Assembly: GCF_900109745.1 (NCBI RefSeq) | Contig: NZ_FOAV01000002.1 | Coordinates: 659,729-723,728 of the forward strand | DNA: 64,000 nt | Direction: 5' to 3' | Source: Roseateles sp. YR242 | GTDB taxonomy: Bacteria > Pseudomonadota > Gammaproteobacteria > Burkholderiales > Burkholderiaceae_C | In this document: in pieces, positions 27,316 through 35,265 of the stretch | Layout: each line of letters opens with the position of its first letter | Numbering within the stretch: position 1 is the stretch's first letter | The notes under the pieces: generated by a model | What the model was told of the DNA's origin: nothing | Seen by the model: only the letters and a program-made list of their open reading frames with translations | The model's database searches: none | Program-made: the position numbers and the translations under genes

Positions 27316-28488
27316 ATGCTTGCTCGAAATTACCTGTGCCGCTGCAGCATGCCTGTGTTCTTCCGCAACAGCGCGTGCCTCTCTTGCGGGTCGCCGCTCG
27401 GTTACCTGCCTGAAGACGGCACCCTGCACGCCCTGCACCCCACCGCCCATCCGGACCACTTCCGCATCCACGGGCACGAGGGTGCCACCTTCCGGCGTTG
27501 CGCGAATTTCTCCAGCGCAGCGGGGTGCAACTGGCTGGTGCAGGACGAAGGCCTGCACACCCCTACCTTCTGCCTGGCCTGCAGCCTGAGCCGGACCATC
27601 CCCGACCTGTCGTTTCCGGTCAATGCCGAGCTGTGGCGCCGCATGGAGAGCGCCAAGCGCCGGCTGGTCTCGCAACTGCTGGGCTTGGGGCTGCCAGTGG
27701 TTCCGCGCTTCAAGGATCCTGCCAAAGGGCTTGCCTTCGACTTCCTCCGAGCCGAGCCTGGCAAGCGTGTCATCACCGGCCACGCAGCGGGCGTCATCAC
27801 CATCAACATTGAAGAGGCGGACGACGCCAAGCGGGAAAAGACCCGCGCCGAATTTGGTGAACCGTACCGGACATTGCTCGGCCACTTCCGCCATGAGATT
27901 GGCCACTACTACTGGGACCGGCTGGTCGCGCAGACATCCTGGTTGGTGCCGTTTCGCCAACTCTTCGGCGATGAGCGGCAGGACTATGCGGGCGGGCTGA
28001 GAAGGAACTATGAGCGGGGCCCGCCGCCGGACTGGCGAAAGCACTTCATCAGCGCCTATGCCAGTGCCCACCCCTGGGAAGATTGGGCCGAGACATGGGC
28101 TCACTATCTCCATCTGCGCGACACCATCGATACCGCCATCAGCGTGGGCATTCTGGGCACGGCCCGGCCAGCGGACGGCCATGCCCATGAGGAGTCGATC
28201 GCCGGACCGTTTTCCGAGCGCGACCTTTGGCAGCGGGACCATGCCACCGGCGCCGAGTTCCTCACGCTGGTGCGTGACTGGGTGGCGGTGACTTGCGTGA
28301 TGAACGAGATGTCCCGGGCGATGGGCCTGCCGGATTTCTACCCGTTCGTGCTGCCTGCGGCGACGGTGCCCAAGCTGCATTTCATCCATTGCCTGATCGA
28401 TGCGCAAATCAACCCGACCCTCAGCCTACCCAGCGAAGTCGCTCGCACCGCCGGCGGCCTCACACCTGGCCCGGCGGTGACCTCATGA
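27316..28488 (+). CDS. Putative zinc-binding metallopeptidase (gluzincin-like) with zinc ribbons
   Basis: 390 residues. The N-terminal 90 residues carry CxC/CxxC pairs (C8, C10, C21, C24 and C62, C71, C86, C89) that suggest two zinc ribbons. A conserved hydrolase region follows with H193EIGH197 in FRHEIGHYYWDR, and a downstream WEDWAETWAHYLH stretch likely gives the third ligand. This is the layout of the putative zinc-binding metallopeptidase family with an N-terminal ribbon; its substrate is unknown. No signal peptide. Its stop overlaps the start of the transglutaminase-like gene (ATGA), so the two are coupled. Confidence 0.88.
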   Translation: MLARNYLCRCSMPVFFRNSACLSCGSPLGYLPEDGTLHALHPTAHPDHFRIHGHEGATFRRCANFSSAAGCNWLVQDEGLHTPTFCLACSLSRTIPDLSFPVNAELWRRMESAKRRLVSQLLGLGLPVVPRFKDPAKGLAFDFLRAEPGKRVITGHAAGVITINIEEADDAKREKTRAEFGEPYRTLLGHFRHEIGHYYWDRLVAQTSWLVPFRQLFGDERQDYAGGLRRNYERGPPPDWRKHFISAYASAHPWEDWAETWAHYLHLRDTIDTAISVGILGTARPADGHAHEESIAGPFSERDLWQRDHATGAEFLTLVRDWVAVTCVMNEMSRAMGLPDFYPFVLPAATVPKLHFIHCLIDAQINPTLSLPSEVARTAGGLTPGPAVTS

Positions 28489-29339
28489 TCCGGCTCAACG
28501 TACGCTTCGAACTCGACTATCTGGTGAACAGCGGCCAGGCGAGCTTTATCTTCAATGTGCAGCCGGCATTCACGCTGGCGCAGACGGTGCTTCATGAGCA
28601 GCTGGTGGTCACGGACGGGGCGATCTGGCATGAACGCGCGGTGCCCGGCAGTACCAACCGGCTGATCAGCGTCAAGGCGGCGGCGGGGACCTTGCACATG
28701 AGCTACCAGGCGGAGGTCACGCTGCTGCCGGTAATCGAAGGGACGGAGCACCTGGCCGAGGCGGAGGTGTCCAGCCTGCCGGATTCGGTGCTGCCCTTCC
28801 TTACACCCAGCCGCTACTGTGAATCCGACAGGCTGCTGAACTTCGCCGAGGCCAGCTTTGGCCAATTGCCATCAGGGTACGCGCGGGTGCTGGCCATCCG
28901 CGATTGGGTCCGCAGCAACGTCAAGTATTCGAGCCTGGTGTCCTCGACCCGGACATCCGCTGTAGAGACGCTGACGGAGCGCGTGGGGGTGTGCCGCGAC
29001 TTCGCTCACGTGATGATCGCGTTGTGCCGGGCGATGAGCATCCCTGCCCGATACGTGACTGGCACCGACTTCGGTGCGGACCCCGGCAAGCCGCCGGATT
29101 TCCATGCCTATGTGGAGGTGTGGTTGGGCCAGCGCTGGTACATCTTCGACCCTTCGGGGATGGGCATTCCAATGGGCTACCTGCGCATCGGCACGGGCCG
29201 TGACGCTGCGGACGTGCCGTTCGCCATGATGTTCGGCGATGTCACCTCGGAATTCGCGCCGCTGGTGCGGGCGACGCCCGTGGAAGGGCCGGGGCTGATG
29301 TTGCCGCATCATGTGGATGGGGCACTGTCTACGGCGTGA
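28485..29339 (+). CDS. Transglutaminase-like cysteine protease/transferase
   Basis: 284 residues. An N-terminal beta domain (1-95) of the kind seen in bacterial transglutaminase-like proteins precedes the papain-like core with C170 (ERVGVCRDFAHVMIALCRA), H207 (PDFHAYVEVWLG) and D222 (WYIFDPSG): a complete catalytic triad. No signal peptide. Related proteins sit in operons with ATP-grasp and alpha-E genes proposed to make or break peptide bonds; those genes are absent here, and the only partner is the coupled zinc peptidase upstream. Confidence 0.9.
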   Translation: MIRLNVRFELDYLVNSGQASFIFNVQPAFTLAQTVLHEQLVVTDGAIWHERAVPGSTNRLISVKAAAGTLHMSYQAEVTLLPVIEGTEHLAEAEVSSLPDSVLPFLTPSRYCESDRLLNFAEASFGQLPSGYARVLAIRDWVRSNVKYSSLVSSTRTSAVETLTERVGVCRDFAHVMIALCRAMSIPARYVTGTDFGADPGKPPDFHAYVEVWLGQRWYIFDPSGMGIPMGYLRIGTGRDAADVPFAMMFGDVTSEFAPLVRATPVEGPGLMLPHHVDGALSTA

Positions 29340-29368
29340 GCCCAGGCCGCAGCCCTGCCGTGATGCGC

Positions 29369-29722
29369 TCAGCATCTTTCTGCGCTGCTGATGACGATGC
29401 GCGGAGGCAACGGCATATGGTGGGCAAAGAGATATGCGAAGAGGTCTTTCTCGCCAGGGTCCATGTCGCCGCAGGCTCTAGAGGCCCGGATGAGCGCATT
29501 GCGCTCTGCACGCGAGACATCGTGCGACGCCTTGAGTCCGGCTTGAAGCGCTGCCGACGCTACGGCCACCTTTCCGTAACGGGTGGTCTGACCGGTCAGC
29601 GATTCCCGTTCACACATCTGGACAGTCTCCAGATGGTGCCGTTTCGACAACTCGCTCCACACGCTGACGCGAAACGCTTCAATGATGACATTGGCGTCAA
29701 GAAAGACGCGGCGTTCAACCAT
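29369..29722 (-). pseudogene. PIN-domain protein, probably C-terminally truncated
   Basis: 117 residues. It starts MVERRVFLDANVIIEAF, the first acidic motif of PIN nucleases (D9), and has a later acidic cluster GDMDPGEKDLFAYLF. The frame ends abruptly at VISSAERC, where PIN proteins normally continue with the fourth acidic residue and about 30 more residues. A one-base shift at the GAAAG run would read SSAEKDAERITAG..., which looks more like a PIN tail, so a frameshift is possible. It starts 11 bases after the ImmA-like frame. ImmA-PIN pairs are known, and this one looks decayed. Confidence 0.6.
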
Positions 29723-29733
29723 AAACGCAGGAG

Positions 29734-30285
29734 CTACGACCGAAAGGGATCGCTCAATTCGTAAGTCTTGAAGAGGTCGGCCAGCTCACCGAGGGTCATC
29801 CCCAGCGCGCTCGCCGCCTTGCGGGCAGTTAAGCGCCCTCGATCTAGCGCCGCATGCAGTTCCTTGACGAACATGGTGGAGAACGGCTTGGGCGTTTCAC
29901 TCGTCGGCGACTCAGCACGCCGCGTGGCAGCCAGTTTGAGCCGCGTTGCTTCGTCGATGCGGCCAAGCCCCCTCAGACGCCAGCCAAGGGCGTCTGTTGA
30001 AACTCGCAGTTGCCGAGCGATATCCGCGAGATGGTCGGCGTCCTTCGCACGGTCTGGATCAACAAGTGCGTTCAGCGAGGCTGTCGGCATCAGCAGCGCT
30101 GCCGCAAAGTTGTCGGCCAACTGCTCGATACGCACATTGCTTTTGGCTGCACGTGCTCCCAGAGCGTTTGACTCTCGGCGCTCAGGCGCCATGCGCTCCC
30201 AAGTTAGGGAGTGAAACAGCTCATGCGCCAAGTCGAAGTTCCGACGAACCTGGCACTCTCGAAGGTCTGCCGAAGGGAACGGAAA
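29734..30285 (-). pseudogene. ImmA/IrrE-type metallopeptidase, C-terminal half of an Xre-ImmA protein
   Basis: The open frame from 30285 encodes QVRRNFDLAHELFHSLTW (HExxH zinc motif) and VRIEQLADNFAAALLMP, the ImmA signature. It then has a C-terminal segment ending GRLTARKAASALGMTLGELADLF that is typical of long Xre-ImmA proteins. The expected N-terminal HTH and roughly 200 residues are missing. There is an in-frame TGA at 30288-30286, with an ATG (30315) nine codons earlier; the only start inside the frame is a TTG (30231). The gene is therefore a 5'-deleted remnant. Such proteins relieve repression by cleaving a partner regulator or act as antitoxins. Confidence 0.65.
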
Positions 30286-30321
30286 TCAGGGTGCGGCAGG
30301 AGGCTTGGAACGCATGAGTTG

Positions 30322-30349
30322 ATTCTTGCAAATCAGCATTTGCAAGAAT
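30322..30349. promoter_or_regulatory. Perfect 12-base inverted repeat (operator-like)
   Basis: ATTCTTGCAAAT and ATTTGCAAGAAT flank the four-base loop CAGC. It is AT-rich in a GC-rich region, lies 36 bases after the reductase stop and 36 bases upstream of the ImmA remnant frame, and has no T-run on either strand. Its symmetry suits a regulator dimer, possibly the lost Xre partner. A terminator hairpin for the reductase gene is the alternative. Confidence 0.6.
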
Positions 30350-30384
30350 TCCCACGACACCTCACAGGTGCCTGCCGCAGCCGC

Positions 30385-31308
30385 TCAGCGCTTGAAGTCC
30401 ACCACAACCTTCCCGCTGTTCGCCCCCAGACGACTACGTTCAATGGCCGCTGGAATGTCCTCGAACGAGACCACCTCACTGACCTTGGAGCGCAGCGCAC
30501 CACTGGCCACGTCGGCGGCGAACTTTGCCAACATCGCGGCATCGGGCTTCATGATGAACCAGTGCCCCTGGCGGCCTGCCGGCGTGCGGGCCAGGATCTC
30601 TGGCGACGATGTGCCCACGATGGCACCGGTGGGGTTCAACACCGCCCACGAACGATCAATTACGTCGCCACCAACATAGGCGAGCACGAGGTCGATGTTG
30701 TCGACGAGGTCCTCGAACCGCTCTGATCGGTAGTCGATGACCTGGTCCGCACCCAGGCTCTGCACGTACGCCAGGTTGGCCGCCGACGCAGTGCCGACCA
30801 CAAACGCGCCAGCCTGGTGGGCGAACTGGACCGCAAAGGCCCCCACCGCGCCGGCAGCCCCGTGAACCAGCACCCGGGCACCGGCCCGGATGGCGCCGGT
30901 GAAGTTCAGGCTCTGCCACGCGGCCAGTGCCGCCACGGACATGCCAGCCGCATCGACATCGCTCAAGCCCTGCGGCGTCGGCGCCAGCTTGGCTTCGTCC
31001 ACGGCCACGTAGTCGGCAAACGCGCCCAGGCCACCGAGCGGGCCCATCACCCGGTCCCCCACCTGAAAGCGTGTCGCGCCCGGATCGACCGCCTCGACAA
31101 CGCCCGCCAACTCGATGCCGAGCACGGTGGGCAGTTCCAGGGGGAAGGCGTCACGGACATAGCCTTCACGGATCTTCCAGTCCAGGGCGTTGATGCCAGC
31201 CGCGTGCACCCGGACCAGAACCTGTCCGGCGCCAGCCGTCGGCTTGGATGTTTCTGCCAATTGAGCAGCCGTTTCGCCACCGTAGTTGAGGAGTTGAATG
31301 GAGCGCAT
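30385..31308 (-). CDS. NADP-dependent quinone-oxidoreductase-like MDR enzyme
   Basis: 307 residues from ATG 31308 with AGGTGA upstream; the GTG at 31317 lies within that ribosome site. It is a zinc-independent medium-chain reductase: GINALDWKIREGY, ELPTVLGIELAGVVEAVG-type segment, FQVGDRVMG, and nucleotide-binding HGAAGAVGAFAVQFA (about 151-165). It lacks the catalytic zinc cysteines, as in quinone oxidoreductases that reduce quinones or enones with NADPH. It is divergent from a LysR-type gene 102 bases away, which probably regulates it. Confidence 0.92.
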   Translation of the reverse strand: MRSIQLLNYGGETAAQLAETSKPTAGAGQVLVRVHAAGINALDWKIREGYVRDAFPLELPTVLGIELAGVVEAVDPGATRFQVGDRVMGPLGGLGAFADYVAVDEAKLAPTPQGLSDVDAAGMSVAALAAWQSLNFTGAIRAGARVLVHGAAGAVGAFAVQFAHQAGAFVVGTASAANLAYVQSLGADQVIDYRSERFEDLVDNIDLVLAYVGGDVIDRSWAVLNPTGAIVGTSSPEILARTPAGRQGHWFIMKPDAAMLAKFAADVASGALRSKVSEVVSFEDIPAAIERSRLGANSGKVVVDFKR

Positions 31309-31410
31309 GGTGTTCACCTGTCGTGTTGAGATGAACGAACGATAGGGTGTTGCGTCTGATAAACGAAGATCTGAAAATCAAGACAGATCGTCTCAACTTT
31401 GGAACACCTG

Positions 31411-32289
31411 ATGGACTTGAATGCCTTGGCCGACTTTGCGCTGGTCGCCACGAACGGTGGGCTGGGCAAGGCCAGCCGCGCCAGCGGCCGTTCCAAGGCC
31501 ACGCTTTCGCGACGCGTCGCCGAGCTGGAAGAACAGTTGGGCGTGCGGCTCATCGAGCGCAGTGCGCGGGGCCTGAAGCTCACGGAAGCCGGCGAGATGC
31601 TGATGGCCCGCACGGAAGGGCCCATGCATGACGTGGCCGAGGCGATGACCGCCGCGCGAGAGGGTCTCTCGACACCCCGGGGGCGGCTGCGCGTCGCTGC
31701 GCCGGTGCTGTTCTCCCAACTCGCGATCGGGCGCATCTGCGCGGACTTCTGCGCCGCCTATCCCGACATCCATTTCGAGGTGGTGGCTGAAGACCGTTTG
31801 GTCGATCTGGTGGAAGAGCAGTTTGATGTGGCGATCCGACCGAACCCGGAGCCCGATTCGGCGCTGGTGGGGCGGTGCTTTGCGAAGGATCGGTTGATCG
31901 TTGTGGCGGCACCGTCGATCGCCATGCCGGGCTCCGGTGACGAGGTGCGGACGGTGCCGGGCATCGTGATGACCAACGCCCGGCTGGACCCCTGGACTCT
32001 GGACGGTGGGCGGCTCGTCCTTGCGCCGGTGCCGAAGCTGCAGCTCTCGTCGTTCCTGGCAATCCGGGACGCCGCCGTGGCTGGCGCAGGGGTGGCGCGG
32101 CTTCCGCAGTCGATTGTCTGGAACGAGCTGGCTCGGGGCGAGCTGGTTCAGTGGGGAACCGTGTCGGGCGGGGATGTGGAGCTGTGGGTTCTGCACACAT
32201 CCCGGCGCCTGCCGGCGCCCAAGGTGCGGGCGTTTGTGGAGTTCATGTGTGGACGATATCCGGAGGGGCTGATGATGCTGCGGGGGTGA
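31411..32289 (+). CDS. LysR-type transcriptional regulator
   Basis: 292 residues from ATG 31411; a TTG at 31399 is in frame. The N-terminal winged HTH (MDLNALADFALVATNGGLGKASRASGRSKATLSRRVAELE) is typical, and the C-terminal effector domain begins RGRLRVAAPVLFSQLAIGRI. It belongs to the subgroup of short-form LysR proteins often divergent from oxidoreductases, here the MDR reductase gene. The 102-base gap should hold both promoters and the operator; a T-N11-A type site could not be assigned with confidence. Confidence 0.93.
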   Translation: MDLNALADFALVATNGGLGKASRASGRSKATLSRRVAELEEQLGVRLIERSARGLKLTEAGEMLMARTEGPMHDVAEAMTAAREGLSTPRGRLRVAAPVLFSQLAIGRICADFCAAYPDIHFEVVAEDRLVDLVEEQFDVAIRPNPEPDSALVGRCFAKDRLIVVAAPSIAMPGSGDEVRTVPGIVMTNARLDPWTLDGGRLVLAPVPKLQLSSFLAIRDAAVAGAGVARLPQSIVWNELARGELVQWGTVSGGDVELWVLHTSRRLPAPKVRAFVEFMCGRYPEGLMMLRG

Positions 32290-32299
32290 GGCGACGGGG

Positions 32300-32890
32300 T
32301 TACCGGGACGCGGTCACGCGTGCTTTCAACACGTCCTTCATCCACGCCAACGCGTCCTCCTTGCGTCGCTGCGATTCAGCGGCGGTGCAGTCACTGGGCA
32401 CGGCGAGACGGTACCCTCGGACATAAGCGTCCATCGCTGTGCACTTCACGCAGTAATCCGTCGCCAGACCGGTGATGACGAGATCCTTGGCACCGAGTTG
32501 CTCGAGAAGCAGGTCCAGCGGCGTGGCATAGAAGCCGGAGTGCCTCGGCTTCAGGATCATCAGGTCCACTTTGGAAGGCGCAAGCAGCCGGGCGAGTTCG
32601 GCCGCAGCACCGCCGACGCGTTTGCACTCCTGCAGCAAGGTACGCACATCCGATCGCCACTGACCGAAGTTGTCATTGACGTAGATGACGCAGGCGCCTT
32701 CGTGGTGGAAATGCTTCTTCAGCCGCGCTGCGGCCCTCGCGGCATCGACCGCAGCTTCGGCGATGTCTTCGGCACCGTCGAATGCGAGTGGATTGATGAA
32801 GTCGACGAGCAGGAGCACCTTGCGGGAGCGGGGCACACCCGTCCCGCTGGCGACCTGATGGTCGATCTCACGCCGTGCCGACGCTGCCAT
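32300..32890 (-). CDS. Isochorismatase-family cysteine hydrolase
   Basis: 196 residues from ATG 32890, preceded by GGAGG. The catalytic triad of the family is visible: D30 (LLLVDFINPL), K114 (MILKPRHSGF) and C147 (GLATDYCVKCTAMDA). The family includes nicotinamidases and other amidases; the motifs around D30 and K114 do not settle the substrate. It converges with the LysR gene and is divergent from ku, separated by 286 bases in which nothing else was recognised. Confidence 0.9.
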   Translation of the reverse strand: MAASARREIDHQVASGTGVPRSRKVLLLVDFINPLAFDGAEDIAEAAVDAARAAARLKKHFHHEGACVIYVNDNFGQWRSDVRTLLQECKRVGGAAAELARLLAPSKVDLMILKPRHSGFYATPLDLLLEQLGAKDLVITGLATDYCVKCTAMDAYVRGYRLAVPSDCTAAESQRRKEDALAWMKDVLKARVTASR

Positions 32891-33176
32891 GGGACGCCTC
32901 CGTCTGCCGAGCAGAGGAGGCCCGCGCAGTTGTTCGTGCATTGATGGGAGAAAGCATGGAGGCCCTGGCCATTTGCTGGAGGAGAGACGGTGACAGCACA
33001 CCTATCCGTGCCGACCACCCATCCATCAAAGACGGGCAATTGCCCCTCCTGCCGAGGCCCCACCAGCAGCCCGTTGATCCATCGTCAATGCGGCGCCGTC
33101 CTACATCCGGACGGGCTGTCCGGTGAATGCCATGCACCGCCAGGTGCAGTAAGTTCGCCCAAAGCCTGGAGCCATC

Positions 33177-34118
33177 ATGGTCACTTCCGCCCGTTCCATC
33201 GCCTCGCTCACGTTGAGCTTCGGGTTGGTCAACGTCCCCGTCCGGCTGTACTCAGCGACCGAGTCGGGCTCCGAGATCCGCTTCAACCTGCTCGACAAGG
33301 ACGGTTCGCGCCTGAAGCAGCAGTACATCAACGAGCGCACCAAGAACGTCGTCGACCGCAAGGACATGATGAAGGGCTACGAGGTGGAGAAAGACCACTT
33401 TGTGCTGTTCACGCCCGATGAGCTGAAGGCGCTCGAGGAAGGAAGCAGCCACGTCATCGATATCGTGAGCTTCGTCCCGCAGACGTCCATTGACCCGCTG
33501 TTCTACGACAAGAGCTACCTGCTCGCCCCCGACAAGCGCGGGGCGAAGCCCTACGCCCTGCTGGCGGAGGCGATGCGCCGCTCCGACCGCTGCGCGCTGG
33601 CGAAATGGGCGTTCAAGGCCAAGCAGTACATCGTCCAGGTACGCGCCAACGAAGATGGTCTCATCCTTCAGCAGTTGCGATACGCGGGAGAGGTGCGTTC
33701 GCTCGCCGATCTCAACATCGAGAAGGCGCCGGTCACCAACTCCGAGCTTCAGCTCGCGCTCAAGCTCGTGGACACCATTGCGGAAGACGACTTCAACCCG
33801 GAGGACTTCCAGGACGAAGAGAAGGTACGTGTGCTGGCGGCCATCGACGAGAAGGTGGCCGGCAAGCAAATCGTGGCCTCCAGCCACTCCGAGGATGAAG
33901 TCGTGGCCGGCGGCCAGGTGATCGACCTGATGGAAGCTTTGCGGTCCAGCCTCGCTAAAAATCCGTCTGCCAAGGCAGCCAAGCCCACGGCCAGCGTGAC
34001 CAAGCTCAAGCAGGCGGCCGCCGCCGCGCCCGCCCCCACCCGCAAACCGGCCAAACGCGCGGTGGTGGAGCCTGAGCCGGCTGCGGCCCCGGCACCGAGA
34101 AGCCGGGCCCGCAAGTGA
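33177..34118 (+). CDS. ku: Bacterial Ku, NHEJ DNA end-binding protein
   Basis: 313 residues; GGAG (33168-33171) precedes the ATG. The Ku core covers 1-255: SIASLTLSFGLVNVPVRLYSA, IRFNLLDK, YEVEKDHFVLFTPDELKAL, DIVSFVPQTSIDPLFYDKSYLLAPDK and WAFKAKQYIVQVRA. A Lys/Ala/Pro-rich basic tail (about 260-313) like those that bind DNA or LigD follows. Ku homodimers thread onto broken ends and recruit LigD. No ligD is in the window. The next gene, encoding a MerR-TPR protein, starts three bases after the stop, so the two are likely one transcript. Confidence 0.97.
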   Translation: MVTSARSIASLTLSFGLVNVPVRLYSATESGSEIRFNLLDKDGSRLKQQYINERTKNVVDRKDMMKGYEVEKDHFVLFTPDELKALEEGSSHVIDIVSFVPQTSIDPLFYDKSYLLAPDKRGAKPYALLAEAMRRSDRCALAKWAFKAKQYIVQVRANEDGLILQQLRYAGEVRSLADLNIEKAPVTNSELQLALKLVDTIAEDDFNPEDFQDEEKVRVLAAIDEKVAGKQIVASSHSEDEVVAGGQVIDLMEALRSSLAKNPSAKAAKPTASVTKLKQAAAAAPAPTRKPAKRAVVEPEPAAAPAPRSRARK

Positions 34119-34120
34119 CC

Positions 34121-34936
34121 ATGGCGGCGGAGCACGCGTCCTACAGTTCGCGGCAGGTCGAGAAGCTCGTCGGGTTGACGAAGGCTTTCATTCAATCCCT
34201 GACCGAAGCGGGCATCGTCGTGCCGCAAGACGGTGGGCGATTTACCCTGCAGGACCTGGTGGTGCTCCGAACGGCCAAGGGCCTTCGCGATGCACGCGTG
34301 CCACACCGAAAGATCATCCAGGCGCTGAAAAATGTGCGCGGGAGCCTGTCTGCCCCCGCCCATCTGGCCAGCGTTCGGGTGCGGGCCAATGGCAAGAACG
34401 TGGAAGCCACCGACGAAGCCGGCAAGCGCGACGCGGTCTCCGGCCAGCTGCTGTTGCCGCTGCATGGCAGTGAGGAGAACTTGGACCCTGCGCCGGTTTC
34501 GACGCCCCCCGTCGCGCGCGATGCGCGCTATTGGTTCCAGCAGGCGGTGCGCCTGGAGGCGACCGACACGACCGCTGCGGAGCGCGCTTACCGGCGAGCG
34601 ATTGCGCTGGATCCGTGCCACGCCGTGGCCTATGTGAACCTGGGCGCCATGCTCTGCGAGTCCAAGCGCTGCATGGAAGCGGTGGCCCTGTATGACGCGG
34701 CCCTCTCTCATTGCGGCGACACGCCGTTGGTTCATTTCAACCGCGGTGCGGCGCTGGAAGATTCGGGGCGTCCGGCGCTCGCCGTCGATGCCTATCGGCG
34801 TGCATTGGAGTTGGACTCGCAACTGGCGGACGCTCACTACAACCTCGGTGTTCTCATGGAGCGCCTTGGCGACACTCAGTCGTCGCTTCGGCACTTCAGC
34901 GCCTACCGGCGCCTGCATCGGGAAGAAAGCGTTTAG
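34121..34936 (+). CDS. MerR-like HTH protein fused to TPR repeats, coupled to ku
   Basis: 271 residues from ATG 34121; an in-frame GTG (34115) overlaps the ku stop. Residues about 8-75 resemble a MerR-type winged helix (YSSRQVEKLVGLTKAFIQSL, DLVVLRTAKGLRDARVPHRKIIQAL). Residues about 135-270 are three to four TPR units. A flexible stretch separates the two domains. The coding frame ends with a TAG that lies inside a sequence resembling an insertion-sequence end, so the natural C-terminus may have been longer; the paralogue at 26596 extends about 22 residues past the matching point. Role unknown; position suggests a regulator or scaffold for end joining. Confidence 0.85.
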   Translation: MAAEHASYSSRQVEKLVGLTKAFIQSLTEAGIVVPQDGGRFTLQDLVVLRTAKGLRDARVPHRKIIQALKNVRGSLSAPAHLASVRVRANGKNVEATDEAGKRDAVSGQLLLPLHGSEENLDPAPVSTPPVARDARYWFQQAVRLEATDTTAAERAYRRAIALDPCHAVAYVNLGAMLCESKRCMEAVALYDAALSHCGDTPLVHFNRGAALEDSGRPALAVDAYRRALELDSQLADAHYNLGVLMERLGDTQSSLRHFSAYRRLHREESV

Positions 34937-35187
34937 CAGGCTGCTGAAATACTGCCGCGACTCATCGAAAAGACGTAGCCTGGCGTCTGCGCGATCTCTT
35001 CGGGCCGGCATGTCACGGACCTCACGATCAAGCCATGGCGGTTGTCCATCAACGTGTGACACAGCGCGATGGAGATCATGTTGGGTAGGCATGCCTTGCG
35101 CTCAGTCCCTCCGGCCCGCGGAAGCCGCGTCTTGTGGCTCTGGCGAAGCAGTTGGACAAGCTCGGAGCACAGCGTGCCGCATGGCAT
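34933..35187 (-). mobile_element. Probable IS5-family transposase remnant
   Basis: An 84-codon frame contains ALCHTLMDNRHGLIV, which resembles the conserved GHxLMENRxGLIV block of IS5-family transposases. The catalytic residues and most of the protein are missing. The element's edge at 34933-34949 reads TTAGCAGGCTGCTGAAA, which resembles terminal repeats of that group, as recalled and not checked. No matching end was found on the other side, so the remnant is degraded. It fills most of the 329-base gap between the MerR-TPR gene and the SEC-C gene. Confidence 0.45.
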
Positions 35188-35265
35188 GGCATAAATGGCG
35201 CCGAAAATGGTCTCGGGTCTTAAGCCGAGATCGACGGCCGAATCCGCACCAGCGGGGCCTGCGCC

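Noticed and set aside
34933..35187. Intact transposase gene
   Set aside because: Only one short conserved block is recognisable, catalytic residues are missing and no second terminal repeat was found.
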